Origin: JAHELQ01 sp965603365
Lineage (GTDB): Bacteria > Acidobacteriota > Aminicenantia > UBA2199
NCBI GenBank assembly: GCA_965603365.1
Contig: CBFDCR010000001.1
Span: 118,165 to 182,164 of the forward strand
Reading direction: 5' to 3'
Length of the DNA stretch: 64,000 nt
The notes beneath the pieces are model-generated. The model saw nothing but the letters and a program-made list of their open reading frames with translations, searched no databases and had not been told where the DNA came from. The position numbers and the translations under genes are program-made. Shown here one piece after another: positions 45,421 through 52,940 of this stretch (position 1 is its first letter; the number at the start of each line of letters is the position of its first letter).

Positions 45421-45524
45421 TCCTTTTTCCGGCGGTGCAGTTCAAAATGAAACGTCTTTGTTTTTCCCGCCTCAGGGATATTGATCAAATCCAGCAGCTC
45501 ATCGATCTTCTGCTCTCGATTCAT
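45421..45524 (-). pseudogene. 5' fragment of a truncated gene
   Basis: ATG 45524 has a perfect GGAGG 5 nt upstream and begins MNREQKIDELLDLINIPEAG, then KTKTFHFELHRRKK, at which point the frame runs into the antisense of the ABC-like fragment. About 34 native codons remain. A good translation start followed by foreign sequence indicates a truncation at about 45420. The family is unknown. Confidence 0.5.
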
Positions 45525-45536
45525 GAATGCCTCCAC

Positions 45537-45908
45537 TAGTGAACAGGCTTTACCCTTATTGGCAAAAATACCCCGGCATTGGGGTTAAAAGGCAGGAAAA
45601 CCAGGGACGGAGACGGCCGTTCGGGGAATTAGGAGGAAGGCACTGTGGGTTTGCGAATGAAGCTGGAAAAGAGGTGGTGGACAAAACTCTTTGCAAAAGA
45701 GTAAAGAGTAATGAATGAGACGTATTGAGCCAGGCAACAGTTTTTAACCGGATTTCAGGTAAAAATATATGCACGGGAAGTCTTACCCTCTTCACAGCAG
45801 TTTTCGAAGGACTATTTAAAATTTCGGGGTAACTCCTCCCTTTTTACCAATATCCCCGTCGGCATGCCAATTTCATACACACAGACACAGAAATTGCCTC
45901 CCTATACC
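45537..45908. other. Intergenic region with unexplained block
   Basis: No supported gene. A 63-codon frame at 45527-45718 (KYPGIGVKRQENQGRRRPFG...) looks like part of a dispersed element, perhaps the end of a lost insertion sequence, but I cannot name it. A reverse piece of the GTTACCCC element is at 45821-45836. Confidence 0.4.
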
Positions 45909-45938
45909 TTGACAAAAGGATAACATTTTTTTTATAAT
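45909..45938 (+). promoter_or_regulatory. Promoter of the TPR gene
   Basis: TTGACA (45909-45914), 18-nt spacer, TATAAT (45933-45938), both perfect consensus, 48 nt before the ATG. Confidence 0.75.
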
Positions 45939-45985
45939 CTAACTTCGGATCAAACTTAATTTTTTTCGTGATTGGAGGAAGATCG

Positions 45986-46987
45986 ATGAAAAAATTACTG
46001 GTTTTTGTTTTGATCTCTTTTCTGGCGAATTCAATATTCTTGTTGTCAGACGAGAAGCAGGATTTGTGGAAAAGAGCCGATGTTGAAACGAATCTGGAAC
46101 AAAAGTTTAGTATACTGGAGGAATACGCGGCCGCTTATCCTCAGGATGAAAATGCGAAAGTTCTTTACTGGAATCTTTCGGTTCTGTCGTACCAACTCAA
46201 GAAGTATGATAAGACCATAAAGTATGGAGAACTGGCTTTGGCTCAGGAAGGCATTGACAATAACAATAGATTGAATTTATACTTATATCTTGCCAATTCT
46301 TACAATGTGACCAAAACCGACCTGGAAAAGGCCTTTCATTATGCCGGCCAGGTGGTCTCCCTGGCCAAAGTACTGAAGGGGGATGAAAAAGTTTCTCCCC
46401 GGTATGACAAAAGCTATATTGTGCCGGCGTTGAGGATTCAAATTCAGATTCTTTATGCCAAAGGCAAGAACGAACCGCAAAAGATGCTCGAAGCCGCCGA
46501 TAAAGCGGTGGAGGTTTACAACGATTTTGACCAGTCGTTGCGGTCATCCCGGATGATTTTGACCCTGGCTGATCTATTGTACAAGATTAACAAAAAGGAT
46601 GAAGCTATCGATGCCCTGGAACAGATTATTGATGAAGAGCGGCCAAATCCCAAATATATCGGCTTGTTGGCCAGTTGGCTCAGCAAGAGGGGAAGAGCGG
46701 AAGATAAGGAAAAGGCGGTCAACTATCTTGAAAAATCCTACCAGGCCAGAAAAAATGTTAAAACCGCTTATAATATTGCCATTTTGGTGCAGAAGAACGA
46801 TCTCAATAAGGCGCTCAAATATCTGGCCGATGCCCACATGATGAATCCGGATAACAAAAGTTCCGACGCCTTTAAACTGCTGAGGCATCTGTTTTACAAT
46901 GTAAAGGAAAAAAATAAACCCCAGGAAGAGCAGGACAGTGCATTTAATGCCCTGCTGAATGAAGCCAGGGCCAGGTTGGGGATGTAA
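45986..46987 (+). CDS. Secreted TPR protein
   Basis: 333 residues from ATG 45986, which has GGAGGAAG upstream (an earlier in-frame start is not needed). The signal peptide is MKKLLVFVLISFLANSIF. The rest consists of tetratricopeptide-type helix pairs, for example AKVLYWNLSVLSYQLKKYDK, DEAIDALEQIIDE and KALKYLADAHMMNPD. TPR proteins act as scaffolds for protein complexes; this one is probably periplasmic. It stands alone behind a strong promoter. No enzymatic motif. Confidence 0.75.
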   Translation: MKKLLVFVLISFLANSIFLLSDEKQDLWKRADVETNLEQKFSILEEYAAAYPQDENAKVLYWNLSVLSYQLKKYDKTIKYGELALAQEGIDNNNRLNLYLYLANSYNVTKTDLEKAFHYAGQVVSLAKVLKGDEKVSPRYDKSYIVPALRIQIQILYAKGKNEPQKMLEAADKAVEVYNDFDQSLRSSRMILTLADLLYKINKKDEAIDALEQIIDEERPNPKYIGLLASWLSKRGRAEDKEKAVNYLEKSYQARKNVKTAYNIAILVQKNDLNKALKYLADAHMMNPDNKSSDAFKLLRHLFYNVKEKNKPQEEQDSAFNALLNEARARLGM

Positions 46988-47023
46988 AAGGCATGAGTAA
47001 TCTGAGATTCTAAAATTATTGAT

Positions 47024-48067
47024 TTAGACCATCAACAGGATTTTACGAGTATTTCCCAGCCGGTCGGTGATTTTTTGGGCATCGAGGTATTCGAACAGGG
47101 GGATGATATATTTTCTGCTGAGCAGCGTTAATTCCCTCAATGTTTTGATATCTATATATTCACCCTGGTTCCTCTTGAATTTTTTTAACCGGTTGATGAC
47201 CTTATTTAGATCATCTTGCAGCATCAAAAATCTCTCATTTAACTGAACGAGTTCGCCTTCTTGAATCAGAAACCACAGGCAGTTGTTGATCTCACTGTAG
47301 GATAATGTTGTCAGTTTTAATAAGTTTTCTATGGAAAAGATTGTCAAATGGTTTATTTGAAGGGCTTTCTGGATACCTTTGAGGTTTTCCCGCTCTTTTT
47401 CCGTTAAGGCCAGCTTCTGAAATATGATTTTATCCCGGATGATTTTAAAGGAAAATTGATCGTTCAAGGAGTTGAGCAGATATTTAAAGAAAATGGATGA
47501 TTGGGGAATTTTGAGTTTTGATTCGATTTCCGTTAAGCTGATTTTTTTGGTTTTATCCTTGTAATACTGGGTGAAAATAGATCTCAGTTGGTTCAAATAG
47601 TCTTGATAGTTCTGGTGGGAGGTGATGTATAAGGTGTTAAAGTCGATAATTTTTATTTTTTGATTTAGTTCCATTTCGATCAGGAACGGGACAATATTCT
47701 CTCTATCCAGAAGAAAAAAGGTGTCCAATTTCTCCAATTTTAAAAAATTTTCGACATTCAGAAGATCTATAATAATGTCGGTTTTCCCCTTTGTTTCTAC
47801 AGAGTCTAATATCTGGGTCAGTTTTTTCAGTTTTCTTTTGTTGTATTTCGATATCACCGGCAGTAAAACCACCAGACTTTTTTTTCCTTTTTTAAATTTA
47901 ATATTTTCTAAGAAATTGAGTTTAACCTGGTTTTTAAGGTGGAGGGTGAATACATTGTCGTGGATTTTTTTAAAATTAGCCGATACGGTTTCACCCTCGA
48001 TCAATAGATTCCCGGTCAAATTGGGCTCGGGATGATCGAACCTGACAAAATAAGAGTTAAACTTCAT
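47024..48067 (-). CDS. SelB C-terminal-like winged-helix protein without GTPase
   Basis: 347 residues, AT-rich compared with its neighbours. The C-terminal 150 residues look like tandem winged helices; the last one (INRLKKFKRNQGEYIDIKTL...SRKYIIPLFEYLDAQKITDR) closely follows the fourth winged helix of SelB, which reads SRKYA.LLEYxDxxGxTxR and contacts the SECIS RNA. The EF-Tu-like GTPase half of SelB is missing; the N-terminal 180 residues are beta-strands and Lys-rich helices without a P-loop, possibly a remnant of SelB domains II/III. It could be a nucleic-acid-binding relative of SelB. No selenocysteine gene was seen. Confidence 0.6.
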   Translation of the reverse strand: MKFNSYFVRFDHPEPNLTGNLLIEGETVSANFKKIHDNVFTLHLKNQVKLNFLENIKFKKGKKSLVVLLPVISKYNKRKLKKLTQILDSVETKGKTDIIIDLLNVENFLKLEKLDTFFLLDRENIVPFLIEMELNQKIKIIDFNTLYITSHQNYQDYLNQLRSIFTQYYKDKTKKISLTEIESKLKIPQSSIFFKYLLNSLNDQFSFKIIRDKIIFQKLALTEKERENLKGIQKALQINHLTIFSIENLLKLTTLSYSEINNCLWFLIQEGELVQLNERFLMLQDDLNKVINRLKKFKRNQGEYIDIKTLRELTLLSRKYIIPLFEYLDAQKITDRLGNTRKILLMV

Positions 48068-48181
48068 ACTTCGTCCTTTAGCATCTTACTGTATCCATAA
48101 CCGCATATATTCTTGTTTTTCACACTTCATGACCATCCTAAAATATTCTATATAATTGTCCCAAACATGTCAATAGCAGGC

Positions 48182-50776
48182 TTAAACATGATCCGGGTAG
48201 AGAATAGCGTTGAAGAGAAATTTGAAGGTGGCGAAGGTTTGGGCCCGGTGCTGCACCCGGCCGCCCATTACGATGACATGCCCGTTGTAATAATCGAAAC
48301 GTACAATCACGGCTGCCCGGTTTAACCATTTTTCCCCCTTGATGTAACCGCTTAATAAGTGGGGATCTCGGGCCGCGAATGAAGCGACTACCTTGCGATC
48401 AATATGCTGTGAGGCGGGGAGCCGGGTATTGAACGCCGGGCTGTGGGAAAAGAAGATGACGCCCTCTGCCGGCATGCCCCAGGCCAGCGGGTCGTGGGGA
48501 TCAATCTCGATCTTCAGAATGGAACCGGGGCAGTAGAATTTGTCTTTATCGAGATTTTTCAATTTATTGGTTAACGGCAGGGAGAAGTCCTGGATACCGA
48601 TTTCCGTTGCCGAGTCTAACAGGATGAGTGTGCCTCCTGCCTTTACAAAATCTTTAAGGGTCTGGATGCCGGTTTTCCCGATTCCTCCTTTGAAATTGGG
48701 ATGGGTGTTGGGATTGTAATAAGGGCGAGGTCTGCTGTATTTCCCATCGACAATAATACTCCGGGTCATGTCGGGAAAAATGATCACATCGAATTTTTTT
48801 GAGAGTTTTTTATTTTTAAAATCGGAATTGTGCAGCACCGTGTAGGAGAACTCGAAATGGTCCAGCACCCAGCGGGTCCAGCCTTCGTCGATGCTGGGCA
48901 CATAAGATTGATAGATGCCGATTATGGGTTTCTTGATTTTAATCGCAGCAGATTTATTTTTTAGAAAGGTTTTTTTGGCGTCCAGGCCGGTCCCCTTCAG
49001 CATTTTCTTGAATTCCGCCGATGAAACACCGGCTGTCCTGACCAGGAATGTACCGCAGGGGATAGCACCGCTGCTGTCGGTGCGGCAAATACGGGAAACC
49101 GGTACGCCTACCTTTAACAGGCGGTTGATTACTATTAAGCTGCGGTTGCAGCGGGCGGAGATCAGGTAAGTGTCGCCATCCGCAGGGCCGCCGATCGTTT
49201 CCGGTGGATAGTCGATATTTTGGGCCGCCGAGAACGTTTCTCCCTCCAGGGCAATAGGGCTGTTTATTTCGTCGTAGTCGATGCCCATCTGCAGGGGCAG
49301 CGTCCAGCCGGCCGCATCATAGGGCTCCAGAATCGGGCCGCCTCTCATCTGTCTGATTTCCGGGTAGTGCTGCCGCTCCATCATGACCTTGATGAACCGG
49401 CGATAAGGTTGACTCATAGGGATCACATGGGAACCCCGTTCATAGATTTTTTTTCGGCACACAAATTCCTTTTGGGCCCGGAAAATTTTAATGCCGTGCG
49501 CCTCCATCGTTTTCAAGAAGGTGAAGGCAGCCGGCCGGTCCCATTGATCCGCCGGGATCACATAGGCATATGGCGATTCGGATTCACCCCGTTTGATGCT
49601 CTCGATCCCCATCTTGTAAAAATTGCTGACAACGTATTCTCGATTCTGGCCGGCCACCTCAATCAGTGCCCTTACGGCGATCGTTTCGTAGTCGATGATA
49701 TCCTTCAGGTGCCACCACCCGCCGCTCCACGGGTCGGGGAAATTGACCTGGGCCTTGTATTCCGGCAATCCCTTTGACGACACCTGCAATTCGTTGGCTT
49801 CCACGTATACGGGGCTGGCAGTGTCCACGCTGGCCATTTCCGTCAGCACCCCCACCACATTTTTATACCAGGCGGTGTTTTTGGAGCCGCCGGGCCAGTA
49901 GGCATCGAACGCATAGGCACTGGCCACTCCGGATTTACCCTCTTGCTGAAGCTTGAAGGCCATGAAACTGCCGATGAGGTTGGTGGTCCGCAGCAGCAGG
50001 GGATCGAGATTCTGATTTAAGGGGTCCTTAAAGGGGGGGATAAACATGCGGGGCCCGGTTTTTCCCATCTGGTGCATGTCCAGGAAGATATGGGGAAAAT
50101 AGCGCCGATGCAGGACGGCGTTGACAACCCCTGTCTCCTTCAGGTTCAGCATAAAGAAATCGCGGTTGGTGTCGTGACCCGCATAATGGTGATACAGATA
50201 GGGCATCCGGCAGCCCTCATATTCGGTATCGAGGTTTTTCCGGTACCAGTCGGTGACCATAATATTGCCGTCGGGGTTGATGGAGGGCATGAGCAATATC
50301 ACCACGTTGTCCAGTATCTGTTTACATTTTTCTTCGCCGGTGACCGCCAACTGGTGGGCTAAGGGCATGGCCATCTGGGAGGCGGCGATTTCGGAGGCAT
50401 GGATGGCGGCGGTAACCAGGACAAAAACCTTCGCCTTCTTGAGGAGGTCATGGGCCTCCCGATTGGAAATCGTATCCGGTTGGGCCAACTTCTGGTTGAT
50501 ATGAATGAGGTCGTCCAGGTTCTCTATGTTTTGCTGCGAAGAAATAAAGGCCAGGATCAGGGGATTTCCCAGTGTCGAGGTCCCCTCATCGGTCACCTTG
50601 ATCCGTGCCGATTCCCGGCCCAGATAGTGAAAGTAACGCACGATGTCCGGGTAGACCACCAGTGTCCGGTCAGCCCCGACCTTCACCTTGAAAAATTCAT
50701 CCGGCGACTGCTGCCCCCGACCCAATATGGCTATACCCAAAAGCAGTGTCACCCACACTATCGTTTTCCGTAACAT
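48182..50776 (-). CDS. Secreted M14 zinc carboxypeptidase-like protein
   Basis: 864 residues with a signal peptide (VTLLLGIAILGRGQ). The M14 catalytic domain (about 40-400) has zinc ligands H126 and E129 in IHASE and H235 in DMHQMG, with DTNRDFF in between. The long C-terminal part (about 420-860) contains a class I glutamine-amidotransferase-like fold (IGIYQSYVPSIDEGWTRWVL, DVIIFPDM, LKDFVKAGGTLILLDSA) as in many large bacterial M14 members. It probably degrades peptides outside the cytoplasm together with the tricorn protease nearby. The start is at ATG 50776. Confidence 0.88.
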   Translation of the reverse strand: MLRKTIVWVTLLLGIAILGRGQQSPDEFFKVKVGADRTLVVYPDIVRYFHYLGRESARIKVTDEGTSTLGNPLILAFISSQQNIENLDDLIHINQKLAQPDTISNREAHDLLKKAKVFVLVTAAIHASEIAASQMAMPLAHQLAVTGEEKCKQILDNVVILLMPSINPDGNIMVTDWYRKNLDTEYEGCRMPYLYHHYAGHDTNRDFFMLNLKETGVVNAVLHRRYFPHIFLDMHQMGKTGPRMFIPPFKDPLNQNLDPLLLRTTNLIGSFMAFKLQQEGKSGVASAYAFDAYWPGGSKNTAWYKNVVGVLTEMASVDTASPVYVEANELQVSSKGLPEYKAQVNFPDPWSGGWWHLKDIIDYETIAVRALIEVAGQNREYVVSNFYKMGIESIKRGESESPYAYVIPADQWDRPAAFTFLKTMEAHGIKIFRAQKEFVCRKKIYERGSHVIPMSQPYRRFIKVMMERQHYPEIRQMRGGPILEPYDAAGWTLPLQMGIDYDEINSPIALEGETFSAAQNIDYPPETIGGPADGDTYLISARCNRSLIVINRLLKVGVPVSRICRTDSSGAIPCGTFLVRTAGVSSAEFKKMLKGTGLDAKKTFLKNKSAAIKIKKPIIGIYQSYVPSIDEGWTRWVLDHFEFSYTVLHNSDFKNKKLSKKFDVIIFPDMTRSIIVDGKYSRPRPYYNPNTHPNFKGGIGKTGIQTLKDFVKAGGTLILLDSATEIGIQDFSLPLTNKLKNLDKDKFYCPGSILKIEIDPHDPLAWGMPAEGVIFFSHSPAFNTRLPASQHIDRKVVASFAARDPHLLSGYIKGEKWLNRAAVIVRFDYYNGHVIVMGGRVQHRAQTFATFKFLFNAILYPDHV

Positions 50777-50821
50777 AATTACTCCATTGGACTCCTATTC
50801 TATCACATGTCCGCTCCCCCT

Positions 50822-50949
50822 GCCAGCGATTTTTTAGCCCCTGGCAGCAATTTTTTAGTGCCATACTGTATGGGAATGATTTCTTCGCCTATGGAGACCA
50901 TTTTTTCTTTCATGGGAACGGTTTCGCCGACTATGACAATGATTTTTTT
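50822..50949. repeat. 21-nt-period degenerate tandem array 3
   Basis: Six units. The first two share CAGC(G/A)ATTTTTTAG 21 nt apart; the next four start TATGGGAA/TATGGAGA/CATGGGAA/TATGACAA at 50869, 50890, 50911 and 50932, exactly 21 nt apart. Dyads include GGCA...TGCC and TGCCAG...CTGGCA in the first pair and GAA...TTC in later units. The array runs directly, and in an open frame, into the XRE coding sequence. Confidence 0.75.
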
Positions 50950-51267
50950 CCTAACAACACTCAAAAACACTCTTGGAATAAAGGTTTCAAACAGTTCCGG
51001 GAGCAACTGGGGATTTCCCAGAAGGACCTGGCCGAAGAGCTCAACATTCGCCAGTCCACCGTGTCCCAGGTGGAGAGCGGGCTGGTCTACCCCGGTTTTA
51101 CCAGCCTGGCCTACCTGGTCACCCATAAGAAGTTGAATCCCGCCTGGTTGATCACCGGCGAGGAGGAGATGATGGAAGATCCGGACTCGGTGTCAATTTA
51201 TACTGGTATCTGGTTAATATCAAGTCTTCTTGATTGTTCGTCTCCGCAAAATAGATATTTTTTGTAA
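50950..51267 (+). pseudogene. XRE-family regulator lacking a normal start codon
   Basis: The frame gives KGFKQFREQLGISQKDLAEE then NIRQSTVSQVESGLVYPGF and KKLNPAWLITGEEEMMED, a clear XRE helix-turn-helix protein with the tail typical of phage-type regulators. The frame is open back to 50779 through the array as degenerate heptapeptides, but no ATG, GTG or TTG occurs before 51061, which is inside the HTH. A shift by one would connect it to ATG 50934. Either the 5' end was eroded by the repeats, or translation begins unusually. The C-terminus after ED also looks replaced. Confidence 0.65.
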
Positions 51268-51341
51268 AAACATACAGGGGTATTTTTTTCAGTCGAGTGG
51301 TGCCTTTTTGAGGATTTTTCTTTTTTAGGCCAGAATCTATT

Positions 51342-51370
51342 TTGACTTTTGAGGGGGATCGGTATAAAAT
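51342..51370 (+). promoter_or_regulatory. Promoter of purM
   Basis: TTGACT (51342-51347), 17-nt spacer, TAAAAT (51365-51370; TATAAA overlaps it), then GGAGGTTA before the GTG start. Confidence 0.55.
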
Positions 51371-51400
51371 CTTTATTTGTGAGTTCTGGAGGTTAGTGAC

Positions 51401-52423
51401 GTGGTTGAAAGTTTGTATGCCAAGGCCGGTGTGGATATTGACAGGGGCAACCTGGCGGTGCAGAAGATCAAGGAGATGGTGAAGCAGTATGGGGTCCAGG
51501 AGATCGGTAAATTCAGCGGCTTCTTCCCTCTGAAAAAGAAAAAGATTGCCAACCCGGTACTGGTGTCTTCCACCGACGGGGTGGGCACCAAACTGAAAAT
51601 CGCCTTTATGATGGGCATCCATCATACCATCGGCAAAGACCTGGTGAACCACTGCGTGAACGATATCCTGGTGTACGGCGCCGAGCCCCTATTCTTCATG
51701 GATTACATCGCCACCGGCAAGCTGGAGCCGGACACGGTTTCCCGGATCGTATCGGGAATCCTGGAGGGATGTTTAGAAAATGAATTCGCCCTGCTGGGCG
51801 GGGAAACCGCCGAAATGCCGGGCTTTTACAATGACAATGAGTACGATGTGGCCGGATTCATCGTGGGCCTGGTCAACGGCAAGAAGATCGTCGACGGCAA
51901 AGACATCCAACAAGGTGATCTTCTGGTGGGACTGCCTTCCACCGGTCTGCACACCAACGGTTACTCCCTGGCCCGGCATATTGTGTTTGAAAAATTAAAA
52001 CTCAAGGTAGACAGCAGGGTCAACGGACTCTCCCGAACCATCGGCGAAGAGCTTCTGGAAACCCATCGTTCCTATATAAAACCCGTCCAGGCGTTGATTC
52101 AAGAAAACCTCATCAAGGGCATGGCCCACATCACCGGTGGGGGGTTTATAGACAACATCCCCCGCATCCTGCCGGAATCGTTGGCGGTGAGGATTGAGAA
52201 GGTGTGGCCGATCCCGCCTATTTTCCAGTTTCTGGTGGATGCCGGTAAGGTCAGCGAACAGGAACGGTACCGGGTGTTTAACATGGGTATCGGCCTGGTG
52301 CTCATTATCAACCAAAAGCATCTCAGTATGGTAGAAAAAATATTGGCGGCCATGGAGGAACTTTTTTATTTAATGGGGCAGGTGGTGGATCGCCGGGGTG
52401 GGCCAGGGGTGATTATCAAGTAA
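51401..52423 (+). CDS. purM: Phosphoribosylformylglycinamidine cyclo-ligase (AIR synthetase)
   Basis: 340 residues, ATP-dependent ring closure of FGAM to AIR in purine synthesis. Typical segments: YAKAGVDIDRGN, VSSTDGVGTKLKIA (nucleotide/metal loop), HCVNDILVYGAEPLFFMDYIA with the DI(L/I)xxGAxPLF motif, LLGGETAEMPG and HITGGGFIDNIPRILP. The start is GTG 51401 with GGAGG 7 nt upstream. Other pur genes are not adjacent; the deformylase gene follows after 15 nt. Confidence 0.95.
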   Translation: MVESLYAKAGVDIDRGNLAVQKIKEMVKQYGVQEIGKFSGFFPLKKKKIANPVLVSSTDGVGTKLKIAFMMGIHHTIGKDLVNHCVNDILVYGAEPLFFMDYIATGKLEPDTVSRIVSGILEGCLENEFALLGGETAEMPGFYNDNEYDVAGFIVGLVNGKKIVDGKDIQQGDLLVGLPSTGLHTNGYSLARHIVFEKLKLKVDSRVNGLSRTIGEELLETHRSYIKPVQALIQENLIKGMAHITGGGFIDNIPRILPESLAVRIEKVWPIPPIFQFLVDAGKVSEQERYRVFNMGIGLVLIINQKHLSMVEKILAAMEELFYLMGQVVDRRGGPGVIIK

Positions 52424-52438
52424 AAGAGTGAACGCTGC

Positions 52439-52930
52439 ATGAATCCAAAGTTAGATCAGATTTTGCTGCTGGGCAATCCCCGGTTGTATGAGATGTCCAG
52501 ACCCATTGTCGGTGAAGAACTGCCCAATGTGAAAGTCATCATCAAGGAATTGCATGATATCCTGATGGCCTTCCGGGAGCATTATGATGCCGGCCGGGCC
52601 ATTGCCGCACCCCAGATCGGGGTAATGAAACGGCTCATCTATATGCATATCGATGAACCGGTGGCCCTGATCAATCCCATTATATTTGACCGGAGTGAGG
52701 CGATGATGGAGGTGTGGGACGACTGCATGTGTTTTCCCCACCTGGAAGTCAGAGTGCCCCGGCATAAAAGCTGTAAAATCCGATTTCGGGATCCCTATTG
52801 GCAGGAGCATGTCTGGAATTTAGAGGGAGATCTGTCGGAATTGCTGCAGCATGAGGCAGACCATGTGGACGGCATCCTGGCTACCCAGCGGGCTATCGAT
52901 GAACGCGCTTTTCGCTGGAAAAAGAGATAG
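52439..52930 (+). CDS. def: Peptide deformylase family protein with altered motif 2
   Basis: 163 residues of the deformylase fold, which removes the N-formyl group from nascent proteins. Motif 1 is AIAAPQIG (canonical GxGxAAPQIG), motif 3 is QHEADHVDG with the HExxH zinc ligands. Motif 2, normally EGCLS, reads DDCMCFP: the zinc-binding Cys is kept but Glu and Ser are changed. This places it among divergent deformylase-like proteins, whose activity can differ. It follows purM by 15 nt and probably shares its transcript. Confidence 0.8.
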   Translation: MNPKLDQILLLGNPRLYEMSRPIVGEELPNVKVIIKELHDILMAFREHYDAGRAIAAPQIGVMKRLIYMHIDEPVALINPIIFDRSEAMMEVWDDCMCFPHLEVRVPRHKSCKIRFRDPYWQEHVWNLEGDLSELLQHEADHVDGILATQRAIDERAFRWKKR

Positions 52931-52940
52931 CGGCCGGCGA

